In this document: piece after piece, positions 1-7,202 of the stretch
Numbering within the stretch: position 1 is the first letter of the stretch
Layout of the letters: each line of letters begins with the position of its first letter
Assembly (NCBI GenBank): GCA_045615885.1
Contig: JAZLFR010000001.1
Coordinates: forward strand, 1 to 20,896
DNA length: 20,896 nucleotides
Source: UBA1765 sp045615885
Lineage (GTDB): Bacteria; Fibrobacterota; Fibrobacteria; Fibrobacterales; Fibrobacteraceae
Direction: 5' to 3'
Notes under the pieces: model-generated
The model's input: only the letters and a program-made list of their open reading frames with translations
The model's database searches: none
Told to the model about the DNA's origin: nothing
Program-made: the position numbers and the translations under genes

Positions 1-19
1 AGGAACTGTAACTTACCAT

Positions 20-59
20 GTTCTGGATTGCTTCAATCCTACGGATTTCGCAATGACAT
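20..59. repeat. REP-like imperfect palindrome, left-end copy
   Basis: Nested inverted repeats are visible: ATTGC (27-31) pairs with GCAAT (50-54), and inside it AATCC (35-39) pairs with GGATT (43-47) around a TAC loop. It is preceded by TGTAACTTAC (8-17), a word that also precedes the larger palindrome at 20661-20729, and both contain TGTTCTGGAT. It is therefore probably a diverged copy of the same intergenic element. No coding potential is visible. Confidence 0.55.
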
Positions 60-62
60 TCC

Positions 63-97
63 ATTATTCATTATTCATTTTTAATTGTTAATTGAAC
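63..97. repeat. Heptanucleotide-register array (5 units)
   Basis: Five consecutive 7-base units are in perfect register: ATTATTC twice, then ATTTTTA, ATTGTTA and ATTGAAC. The units begin with ATT while the rest drifts. TTATTAATTGAAC at the very end of the window (20884-20896) carries the same terminal word. This is one of several arrays of the kind in the window. Confidence 0.7.
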
Positions 98-150
98 TAT
101 CTGTCGACAGGCATCAGCCTACAACCGACAACACTGGAAAATAAAATTCC

Positions 151-234
151 TTTCGTCTTTCGTCTACCAGCGAAGCGGTCTTTCGTCTAATCACTAGCCC
201 CTAGATCCTAGCCCCTAGATCCTAATTTCTATAT
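151..234. repeat. Heptanucleotide-register array abutting the thiL start
   Basis: TTTCGTC occurs twice in tandem (151-164), and a third copy at 181-187 is out of phase after a GC-rich interruption. From 186 the register is strict: TCTAATC, ACTAGCC, CCTAGAT, CCTAGCC, CCTAGAT, CCTAATT, TCTATAT. The array ends 8 bases before the thiL ATG, so it occupies the 5' leader of that gene. The remaining bases between 98 and 150 show only a 10-base palindrome (CTGTCGACAG, 101-110). Confidence 0.7.
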
Positions 235-242
235 TCCCATCC

Positions 243-1244
243 ATGAAACCTGATTTCGTCTTCCCCGATTTGGGCGAGTTTCGCTTTGTCTCTGAAATTT
301 TGAAGGATGGGGCCGATTTGGACACAGCCCCGATTCCGGAAGCTCGCCGTGGCTGGTTTTCTGCTGGCGATGACTGTGCTCAGTTTGACGGCTGGCTTGT
401 GACCAAGGACATGTCGGCGGAAGGGACTCATTTTCGACTGGATTGGTCGACGCCTGAACAGGCAGTAGAAAAGAACATTGTATCCAATGTTTCTGACATT
501 TCGGCGATGGGTGGGGAGGCGCGAATTGCGCTCCTTGGCATTTGTCATAACAAGGGTTGGAGCGCAACCACACGCGAGCGTGTGGCAAAGGCCTTCCGCG
601 AAGGCCTATCGCGCCGAGGCATTGCGCTAATCGGCGGCGATACGATCGCCGCCGATCAGGGGCTCCTCAGCCTTACGCTGCTAGGAGCCCCTGGCGAAGC
701 GGTGCTTCGCCGCAATGCAGCAACGGAGGGCGACGGACTCTACGTTGTTGGAACACTAGGCAAGTCCGCCGCCGGGCTATGGCTATTGCTCAACCATCCG
801 GAGCTAAAAGACGCCTGCGAACAGTATACGCGCCTTGTGAACTACCATCTTTGCCCTCAGATCGTTGAAGATGCAGGTAAAAAACTCGTTGAAGCTGGAG
901 TTCGCGGTGCATGCATGGACATTAGCGATGGCCTGAGTTCCGAAACGAACCATTTGGCTCTTTCTTCGGGTGTAAAAATCGAAATAGATGCCGAAAAACT
1001 GCCGATTGATGAAAATGTTGTAAAATTATCTAAAGATTTTGGGCTTGACCCCCTGGAATTTGTACTAAATGGGGGGGAAGAATATCAATTATTGTTCACA
1101 TCGTCCCTTGATGAAAGTATATTTAGGGCGAAATTACCGTTCTCCGTAACGCGTATAGGTTCTGTCACCGATGGTGAAGGCGTCTATATCAAGAACGGAA
1201 AAGATTTTAAAGTTCTCTCTGCAGGAGCTTGGACCCACTTATGA
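243..1244 (+). CDS. thiL: Thiamine-monophosphate kinase
   Basis: This cytoplasmic enzyme phosphorylates thiamine monophosphate with ATP to give thiamine diphosphate, the last step of cofactor biosynthesis. The 333-residue protein has the expected family length. It shows the ThiL/PurM-type landmarks in order: an N-terminal LGEFRFV segment, the metal-binding GDDCAQFD, a DISAMGGEARIALLG stretch, GGDT, RRNAATEGDGLYVVGTLG, and MDISDGLSSETNHLA followed by NGGEEYQLLF near the C-terminus. The ATG at 243 is the natural start, but no Shine-Dalgarno sequence is visible because a heptanucleotide array fills the leader. The stop TGA overlaps the ATG of the downstream ATPase gene, so the two are probably translationally coupled. 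An oddity is a run of perfect inverted repeats in the coding DNA between 515 and 711, which encode a variable loop as well as the conserved GGDT. Assignment is secure. Confidence 0.93.
   Translation: MKPDFVFPDLGEFRFVSEILKDGADLDTAPIPEARRGWFSAGDDCAQFDGWLVTKDMSAEGTHFRLDWSTPEQAVEKNIVSNVSDISAMGGEARIALLGICHNKGWSATTRERVAKAFREGLSRRGIALIGGDTIAADQGLLSLTLLGAPGEAVLRRNAATEGDGLYVVGTLGKSAAGLWLLLNHPELKDACEQYTRLVNYHLCPQIVEDAGKKLVEAGVRGACMDISDGLSSETNHLALSSGVKIEIDAEKLPIDENVVKLSKDFGLDPLEFVLNGGEEYQLLFTSSLDESIFRAKLPFSVTRIGSVTDGEGVYIKNGKDFKVLSAGAWTHL
515..711. repeat. Cluster of inverted repeats inside thiL
   Basis: Six hairpin-forming inverted repeats follow one another within the coding sequence. They are 515-534 (7 bp with one bulged base), 568-575/578-585 (8 bp), 589-595/601-607 (7 bp), 630-641/645-656 (12 bp, loop ACG), 657-667/683-693 (11 bp) and 693-700/704-711 (8 bp, loop GGT). 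The last five are perfect. All are seen directly. The frame stays open and the ThiL motifs are retained. Confidence 0.8.
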
Positions 1245-3157
1245 TGGCAAACAAGAATTCGAAAACTAATTTAGGCGCTTTGCTGCTTCGCCTTGGCCTT
1301 ATAGATGAAGACCAGCTAGAACACGCAATGAGCGAACATGAACGTACCGGCATTATGCTGAGTAAGATTCTCGTTCGCCTTGGCATGGTGAGCGAAGACG
1401 CACTTACACAGATTCTTGGTACGCAGCTGCAGTCCAGCATGAAGATGCGCATTGGTGAAATGCTCATCCAGCAGGGCTACATCAACGAGGAACAGCTTGA
1501 AAAGGCTCTTGCCGAACAAAAGAAGACAGGCCAGCGTCTTGGTAAGACTCTCGTCACTCTCGGGTTCCTGCCAGAAGAAAAGCTTATCGAAATTCTTTCC
1601 GTGCAGCTTGAAGTTCCATTCATCCACTTGGAATCTTTTGCCTTTGACGAAGCTGCCGCAAATACGCTTTCTGAAGAAATCTGTAAAAAGAATGGCGTCG
1701 TTCCGCTCTTTGTAACAGACAAGACCTTGACGATTGCCATGGCCGACCCGACAAATATCCGTGCCGTGGATATCGTGAAGTTCAAGTCCCAGCTCGATGT
1801 CGATGTCGTGATGGCTTCCCAGAAGGAAATCCAGTCGGCTATCGCCAAGATGTACAAGGGCGTCGATACTTCTGACGAAAACAACGAATCTCTTGCACAG
1901 CTCATTGGCGGTGGCGATGAAGACCTCGATACCGTTGACCGTGAAGCAGAGAACCCGGCAGAAGCCGAACTTACCGACGAAGAAGGTCGCCAGGTTGTCA
2001 AGATCGTGACGACCATCATTCACGAAGCCATTGCAAAGCACGCTTCCGATATTCACTTGGAGCCGCAGGAAACATACCTCAAGCTCCGCTACCGTATTGA
2101 TGGTGACCTGCAGGTGCAACCGCCTATCCCGGCTCGACTCATGCCGCAGATCCTTTCCCGTATCAAGCTGCTTTCCAAGATGGACATTGCTGAAAAGCGT
2201 AAGCCGCTTGACGGCCGTTTCACGGTGCGTTACAAGGGCTCCGAAGTTGACCTTCGTGTGTCTTCCTTCCCGGTATCTCTCCGTAAGCGCGGTGTTTGCG
2301 AAAAGATCGTTATGCGTATCTTGGACCCGAACTCGGGTCAGTTCCCGCTCCGCGAAATGGGCTTTGACGCCCGTGTGCTCAAGCAGTTCCTTGAAGCAAT
2401 TAACGCACCTAACGGAATTATCCTTGTTACCGGTCCGACTGGTTCCGGTAAGTCTACAACGCTCTACGCTTCCATCCGTGAAATTCTCGATAATACGATC
2501 AACATTTCTACCATGGAAGACCCGGTGGAACTTAACATCGACGGTGTTTGCCAAGGCCAGATCAACAACGCCGCGGGCTTTACCTTCGCTGCCGGTATTC
2601 GCGCCCTGCTTCGTCAGGACCCGGACGTCATCATGATTGGTGAAATGCGTGATAAGGAAACGTCTACGATGGCTATCGAAGCTGCTCTTACTGGCCACTT
2701 GGTGTTTAGTACATTGCATACGAACGATGCCGCAGGTTCATTCCCGCGTTTGCTTGAAATGGGCCTTGAACCGTTCCTTGTCTCCACTGCTATCAAGGGT
2801 ATTCTTGCCCAGCGTCTTGTGCGCCGCATCTGCAAGTTCTGCAAGGAGCCTGTCGAAATTTCCGAAGAACTCAGGAACGATTTGCATCTTTCTCCGGATA
2901 TGCAGTTCTACCAGGGCAAGGGTTGCCCGAAGTGCGATGGCTCCGGCTATAAGGGACGTTGCGGTATCTACGAATTCCTTGTTCCGAACGAAGCTGTGCG
3001 TAACTTGATCATCAAGCGCGCCTCCGGTGACGAAATCAAGAAGCTCGCCATGAAGGAATGTGAAATGATTACGCTCCGCATGGATGGTATCAACAAGGCG
3101 CTCCGCGGTCTTACCACGCTTGAACAGGTCATTGGCGCATCTGCTGCCGACGATTAG
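1241..3157 (+). CDS. pilB: PilB/GspE-type assembly ATPase (type IV pilus or type II secretion)
   Basis: This is a hexameric cytoplasmic ATPase that drives pilus or pseudopilus assembly at the inner membrane. With the ATG at 1241 (ATGA overlap with thiL, AGGAG at 1223-1227) the protein has 638 residues; an in-frame TTG at 1229 would add four residues but sits too close to that AGGAG. Two N-terminal MshEN-like modules are visible, roughly residues 8-60 and 65-205, the first a half-length duplicate of the second. The secretion ATPase core follows: Walker A GPTGSGKST (398-406, K404), the GEMRD Walker B/Asp-box at 467-471 (GEIRD is more usual), and a C-terminal CxxC pair (C531/C534 and C562/C565) typical of the zinc-binding element. 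MshEN domains can bind cyclic di-GMP, so allosteric control is possible. No other pilus genes are in the window, so PilB versus GspE cannot be decided. Confidence 0.9.
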   Translation: MMANKNSKTNLGALLLRLGLIDEDQLEHAMSEHERTGIMLSKILVRLGMVSEDALTQILGTQLQSSMKMRIGEMLIQQGYINEEQLEKALAEQKKTGQRLGKTLVTLGFLPEEKLIEILSVQLEVPFIHLESFAFDEAAANTLSEEICKKNGVVPLFVTDKTLTIAMADPTNIRAVDIVKFKSQLDVDVVMASQKEIQSAIAKMYKGVDTSDENNESLAQLIGGGDEDLDTVDREAENPAEAELTDEEGRQVVKIVTTIIHEAIAKHASDIHLEPQETYLKLRYRIDGDLQVQPPIPARLMPQILSRIKLLSKMDIAEKRKPLDGRFTVRYKGSEVDLRVSSFPVSLRKRGVCEKIVMRILDPNSGQFPLREMGFDARVLKQFLEAINAPNGIILVTGPTGSGKSTTLYASIREILDNTINISTMEDPVELNIDGVCQGQINNAAGFTFAAGIRALLRQDPDVIMIGEMRDKETSTMAIEAALTGHLVFSTLHTNDAAGSFPRLLEMGLEPFLVSTAIKGILAQRLVRRICKFCKEPVEISEELRNDLHLSPDMQFYQGKGCPKCDGSGYKGRCGIYEFLVPNEAVRNLIIKRASGDEIKKLAMKECEMITLRMDGINKALRGLTTLEQVIGASAADD

Positions 3158-3182
3158 TTTTAGCCAGTAGGAATTTTAGAAG

Positions 3183-3215
3183 TCCGTCACAGTTTTGCTG
3201 TGGCGGATTTTTTTT
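3183..3215 (+). terminator. Rho-independent terminator after the thiL-pilB pair
   Basis: A 10-bp stem with one G-T wobble (3183-3192 with 3198-3207) closes on a 5-base loop and is followed by eight T residues. It lies 25 bases after the ATPase stop codon. The rest of the gap to 3403 is AT-rich with no gene visible. Confidence 0.85.
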
Positions 3216-3403
3216 GTATCCGTTTTGAATAAAAATGTATTATAAAATGCAATTAACTTATTGAAAAACGAATGATAGATTGTAAACATTGAAAATTTTT
3301 TGAAAAATGTATCTGTGTTATGTTGGGAGTTTTTATTCATAATTCTATTTTTAAGGTTGATTTATCCATTTTCTTGGCGTGAAAAACTCGAGGGAGAGTC
3401 TGT

Positions 3404-3994
3404 ATGAAAAAAATATATGGCCTGTTCGGTTTGGCGGCAATCATATTTATGGTCGCATGTTCCGGTTCTGACGATGCGGCAAGCGGGGCTACTACCGAAG
3501 GCAATACCATGACGATGCTCAGCCTGGATTCTTTCATGGTTTATAATGGTGAATGTGATCCAGAAAGAATGGATTTAACGCAGTATTGGTTTACCATCAA
3601 TTTTCTTACGGAGCCTGAACTTTATTTTGCCGATTTAAACGACTTGGGAAGTAACCGAGTGGAAATCTATAAAGAGGAAAATGGCGTACTATCTAAAGGG
3701 AATTGTGGTCTGATGACATTCCGTAGGACGGTGGTTTTTATGCCTGATGTAGATGGGTATGTGGCCAACCAAAAGTTGGACAATTTCTATTCAGAGGCGA
3801 ACGCCTGTGAACGCGATCTGGCCGCATTTGACCAAAAATGCAAAATGATGAATGGAGAATTTTTTGATCATGACTTGGGTTGCCTGGGGTTAGAATTGCA
3901 TTTGTCCTGTTCTGCGGCGTTGCCTGCCGTTTTCGAACTTGCAGATGCGCTTCAGGAATATGCGGCAGATTATGCAGTGGGGTGTGACAGATGA
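3404..3994 (+). CDS. Cys-rich secreted lipoprotein of unknown function
   Basis: A 196-residue protein I cannot assign to a family. It starts with two lysines, a hydrophobic stretch and FMVAC, a plausible lipobox placing the lipidated cysteine at residue 19, followed by a Ser/Gly/Asp-rich linker. Seven further cysteines are spread over the mature part (ECD, NCG, ACE, KCK, GCL, SCS, GCD), which suggests disulfides in the periplasm or at the cell surface. The start is well supported by AGGGAG at 3391-3396, seven bases before ATG. The stop TGA overlaps the ATG of the downstream subtilase, so the two are translationally coupled. The pairing suggests a partner, inhibitor, chaperone or anchor for the protease, but this is inference from position only. 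Cell-envelope location is fairly sure; function is unknown. Confidence 0.8.
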   Translation: MKKIYGLFGLAAIIFMVACSGSDDAASGATTEGNTMTMLSLDSFMVYNGECDPERMDLTQYWFTINFLTEPELYFADLNDLGSNRVEIYKEENGVLSKGNCGLMTFRRTVVFMPDVDGYVANQKLDNFYSEANACERDLAAFDQKCKMMNGEFFDHDLGCLGLELHLSCSAALPAVFELADALQEYAADYAVGCDR

Positions 3995-5613
3995 TGAAAT
4001 TTCCATGCATTAAAATTGTTCTTTCCTTTATTTTGTTGCTTTGTTCTGGGGCTTTTGCGGAAGGTTTGAAGACAAAGTATTTGCCATCGCTTCAAAAGGT
4101 TGAAAGCGGAGCGTCTTCTGCCGTTTTGGATTTTGTTGAGGCTAATGCCGGCTCTCAGGAAAGGTTGAAAGTGCAGGTCGCTTATTTGGAGTTGCCGGCT
4201 TACGATGAGGAACCCGTAGAAGCACTTTATGTAACAGATGGTGTAACTTCGCGGTACTATCTGAATGGGCAAAGTATTTCTGAAGGGGAGTACTTTGCGC
4301 AGGCCGGGAATTCAGAAAGTTTTGTGTCGGTTGGCTATCAGGCTGAACTGACTTCTAGTGAAATCAACGCATTGCTTCGAGGTCCGAAAAAGGTGCATGT
4401 AAGTGAGGTTCGTGAATCGCTCCCGATGGCGAATTATTCCGAGATATTGGATTCCTTGCTGATTACAAACTATGCGCATCACTATGGGTATACCGGTGTT
4501 GGTATAGGTATGTTCATGGATGAAAATGATTGCGCAAACCCAGGTAGTGTAAATATGGCTTACTACCAGGCTGTTTCTTGCCTCGCGGTTGGTACGCATG
4601 CTACCGCCATGACGAATGTGATGCAGGTGACTGCACCGGAATCAAAAATTTATGGCATGGCAGAGAATTCGTTCCCGGATCCTTCGGCCTATTCACCTAG
4701 GATTGAATTAGGTATGGTTGCTAGAGGTGCTGCTGAAGGAAATGGCTATGGCGGAGCTGATATGCTTTGGGACAACTACATCTATAGTAATGGAATTCCA
4801 GTCTTTATTGCTGCGGGGAACAAAAATAATACTACCTCATGCCCAAAGTGTGTTGCGTCTCCGGGGAAGGCTGTAAATGCGATTACGGTTGGTGCGGTAA
4901 TCCCGTTTACAAATGAATATGCAGATTACTCCAACTGGAAAAATTCAGAAGTTCGAAACCAAAAACCGGAAATAGCAAATTACACTGACTTTTCGTTTCC
5001 TAGCAGAGTTGCGTTTACAACGGAAAGTGGTGCTCACTATGCTGGTTTAGCGTCTGGCACAAGTGCGGCAACCGCTTTTTCGGCAGCAACGCTTGCTCCT
5101 GTTTTGCAGCAACACCCTTTTTTCAAGGGGCACCCCGAAATGGTCAAGGCCCTGTTTTTGACAGCAGCCACAAAACCGATTGTCGGCGCCACTCTTTATG
5201 ACACAGATAATGCTACTCTGGCTGCCCAGGGTTTGCCGCTCTATAGGAATTTAGTGTTTCGTGGTCACTCTCGCTATTGGAGAGGCTCAAATACCAGTCA
5301 TTTTATCAATAACTATATAACGTTTACTGAACCCAATATAGTCGCAGGTCGTAGGTACAGAATTGCCATTGCGTGGCTTTCTCCGGCTGTTTATGTGTTT
5401 CAAAACAAAGTGCTTCCGCAAGATCTTGACTTGTATGTATACCAGGGCAATACGCTTGTGGCTTCGTCGCTCAATTCTAGCAGCCCTTTTGAACTTGTTG
5501 ATTTTGTCGCCGAAACAAATCAGGATTTGACTGTCAAGATTCATCGCTATGCCAATTCAGGCATTGGAGACGTGAAGATTGGTTTTAATATGATTGGAGG
5601 CTCTTATTGGTAA
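3991..5613 (+). CDS. Secreted subtilisin-like serine protease (S8 family)
   Basis: A 540-residue exported serine endopeptidase. Residues 1-24 form a signal peptide ending in AFA. Residues 25 to about 150 look like a propeptide or N-terminal domain. The S8 catalytic domain follows, with triad candidates D177 (end of a GIGMFMD strand), H203 (GTHATAM) and S358 (SGTSAAT), plus the oxyanion asparagine N277 (AAGNKN). Residues about 430-540 resemble the C-terminal beta-sandwich of KP-43-like subtilases, including a DLDLYV motif. Cysteines at 181, 197, 284 and 287 could form disulfides. The usual DTG/DSG after the catalytic Asp is replaced by DEND and the HGTHVAG block is reduced to GTHA, so the protein is diverged but probably active. 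The ATG overlaps the stop of the lipoprotein gene; a second ATG directly follows at 3994. No C-terminal sorting domain is obvious. Confidence 0.87.
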   Translation: MMKFPCIKIVLSFILLLCSGAFAEGLKTKYLPSLQKVESGASSAVLDFVEANAGSQERLKVQVAYLELPAYDEEPVEALYVTDGVTSRYYLNGQSISEGEYFAQAGNSESFVSVGYQAELTSSEINALLRGPKKVHVSEVRESLPMANYSEILDSLLITNYAHHYGYTGVGIGMFMDENDCANPGSVNMAYYQAVSCLAVGTHATAMTNVMQVTAPESKIYGMAENSFPDPSAYSPRIELGMVARGAAEGNGYGGADMLWDNYIYSNGIPVFIAAGNKNNTTSCPKCVASPGKAVNAITVGAVIPFTNEYADYSNWKNSEVRNQKPEIANYTDFSFPSRVAFTTESGAHYAGLASGTSAATAFSAATLAPVLQQHPFFKGHPEMVKALFLTAATKPIVGATLYDTDNATLAAQGLPLYRNLVFRGHSRYWRGSNTSHFINNYITFTEPNIVAGRRYRIAIAWLSPAVYVFQNKVLPQDLDLYVYQGNTLVASSLNSSSPFELVDFVAETNQDLTVKIHRYANSGIGDVKIGFNMIGGSYW

Positions 5614-5654
5614 TGGAAAATTATTCTATCTTTACTCCATAAATAGGAGTTTTT

Positions 5655-6077
5655 ATGTTTGGTCTGGGTGCAAAGAAGCTTAGCAAAGAAATGGCGCTCT
5701 TGCTTTTGTTGTGGCAAGAAGCCTGCCTTGAACACGATGTTGAAAACGATGAACTTTTGCCGGGCGCAAAATCTGCTACCCTCGACGAAGAAAAAGTTCT
5801 TGATTCCGTGTATGAACGCGAACAAATCAAGGAATCCTGGGAAGATTTTAACAAGGCCTATACCTCATTCTCTAGCGCCGCTGACCGTACCGTCGCTTGC
5901 ATCAAGGTGCTTGCGGAAACCGATTTGGAATATCGTGTAAAGGTCATTCGCTATGCTTTGGCCATGGCTGCCGCCTCTTTCGAAAACGATTCTGACAATC
6001 CGATTTCTGAAACGGAAGCAAAGTTCATAGATTCGTTGAAGTCTTCCTTGAATGTGCGAGACGAAGACATCTGCTGA
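5655..6077 (+). CDS. Small acidic helical protein, possibly TerB-like
   Basis: A 140-residue protein without signal peptide or convincing membrane anchor; MALLLLLWQEA near the N-terminus is short and probably part of a buried helix. The sequence is rich in Glu, Asp, Lys and Ala and should be mostly helical. The C-terminal part (about residues 94-133: RVKVIRYALAMAAASFENDS, then PISETEAKFIDSL) has the rhythm of TerB/DUF533-type helical bundles, where an acidic turn precedes an E-x-x-F/I helix. That is a weak resemblance by eye only. The start is supported by AGGAG at 5645-5649. It lies 41 bases after the subtilase gene with no terminator between, so it may be the last gene of that transcript. 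Function is unknown. Confidence 0.75.
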   Translation: MFGLGAKKLSKEMALLLLLWQEACLEHDVENDELLPGAKSATLDEEKVLDSVYEREQIKESWEDFNKAYTSFSSAADRTVACIKVLAETDLEYRVKVIRYALAMAAASFENDSDNPISETEAKFIDSLKSSLNVRDEDIC

Positions 6078-6100
6078 TTTTTTTTGAATATGTAAAAAGC

Positions 6101-6131
6101 AAAAGTGCGACCTTTTCAAGGTCGCACTTTT
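6101..6131. terminator. Bidirectional terminator between convergent genes
   Basis: A perfect 14-bp inverted repeat (6101-6114 with 6118-6131) with a 3-base loop, flanked by A-rich and T-rich ends so that it can act on both strands. It serves the plus-strand gene ending at 6077 and the minus-strand asd gene ending at 6167. Confidence 0.9.
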
Positions 6132-6166
6132 GTGTATTACCTAAAGGTAATGTGTGGGGGAGCGCC

Positions 6167-7180
6167 TTACAAGAGCTCAGCGATTTGGACGGCGTTGAGG
6201 GCTGCGCCCTTACGGATCTGGTCGCCGGTGAGCCACAAGGTGTTGCCGTTGTCTTCGGCGAGGTCCTTACGGATACGGCCTACAAAGACGTTGTCCTGGC
6301 CAGCGCTTTCGAGCGGCATCGGGTAGATGTAGTTCTGCGGATCGTCCTTGAGAGTTACGCCCGGAGCTGTGCGGAGAACTTCACGGATCTGTTCGACGGA
6401 AACCGGCTGTTCGGTTTCGAACCAAACGGATTCGGAGTGGGAACGAAGGGAGCTAACGCGTACGCAAGTTGCACTGGTGCGAACATCGGAGTGCATGATC
6501 TTGCGAGTTTCGTTGAACATCTTCATTTCTTCCTTGGTGTAGTCATTTTCAGTCATCTTGTCGATCTGCGGAATGACATTGTAGGCGAGCTGGAACGGGA
6601 ACTTGCTGATGTGAGTCGTAGAACCAGTTTCGATGATGTCCTTGTACTGTTGCTGGAGTTCTTCCATTGCTACAGCACCTGCGCCACTTGCACTCTGGTA
6701 AGAAGAAATGTGGATCTTCTTGATCTTGGAAATCTTGTTGATCGGGTTGAGAACGACAACCATCATGATGGTTGTGCAGTTCGGGTTTGCGATAATGCCG
6801 CAACCGCCGTTTTCTGCCTTGTGGAGCGGAATGTCGCAAGCGTTCACTTCAGGAACGACGAGCGGAACGTTATCCATCATGCGGAAGTAGCTGGTGTTGT
6901 CGACAACGACTGCGCCGTTTTCAACTGCGATTGGAGCGAATTCCTTGGAAACGGATGCGCCTGCAGAAGAAAGAACAAGGTCAACACCCTTGAATGCATC
7001 TGCGCAGGTAAGTTCAACCTTGAGCTTTTCGCCACGGAATGTGTATTCCTTGCCAACGCTGCGTTCAGAAGCGAGGAGCTTGAGATCAGCAAGCTGGAAG
7101 TTGCGCTGTTCAAGAATCTTCATGAGTTCCTGACCAACTGCGCCAGTTGCACCCATGATTGCTACTTTAGGATTGTTCAT
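6167..7180 (-). CDS. asd: Aspartate-semialdehyde dehydrogenase
   Basis: This enzyme reduces beta-aspartyl phosphate to aspartate semialdehyde with NADPH, the branch point to lysine/diaminopimelate, threonine and methionine. The 337-residue protein has the usual length. An N-terminal Rossmann motif GATGAVG (10-16) binds NADP, and the catalytic cysteine is C135 in NPNCTT. A SATCVRV segment followed by RSHSESV near the C-terminal half gives the substrate-binding Arg/His region. It is the last gene of a minus-strand cluster (ssb, a membrane protein, asd), 22 bases after its neighbour, and ends at a strong bidirectional terminator. The long open frame on the opposite strand here is a codon-usage shadow. 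Confidence 0.95.
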   Translation of the reverse strand: MNNPKVAIMGATGAVGQELMKILEQRNFQLADLKLLASERSVGKEYTFRGEKLKVELTCADAFKGVDLVLSSAGASVSKEFAPIAVENGAVVVDNTSYFRMMDNVPLVVPEVNACDIPLHKAENGGCGIIANPNCTTIMMVVVLNPINKISKIKKIHISSYQSASGAGAVAMEELQQQYKDIIETGSTTHISKFPFQLAYNVIPQIDKMTENDYTKEEMKMFNETRKIMHSDVRTSATCVRVSSLRSHSESVWFETEQPVSVEQIREVLRTAPGVTLKDDPQNYIYPMPLESAGQDNVFVGRIRKDLAEDNGNTLWLTGDQIRKGAALNAVQIAELL

Positions 7181-7202
7181 ACATTAACCTTTTGGTTGGT
7201 TG

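Noticed and set aside
1316..2719. 467-codon antisense open frame over the PilB-type ATPase gene
   Set aside because: It is a codon-usage shadow with no family resemblance; the sense product shows all ATPase motifs.
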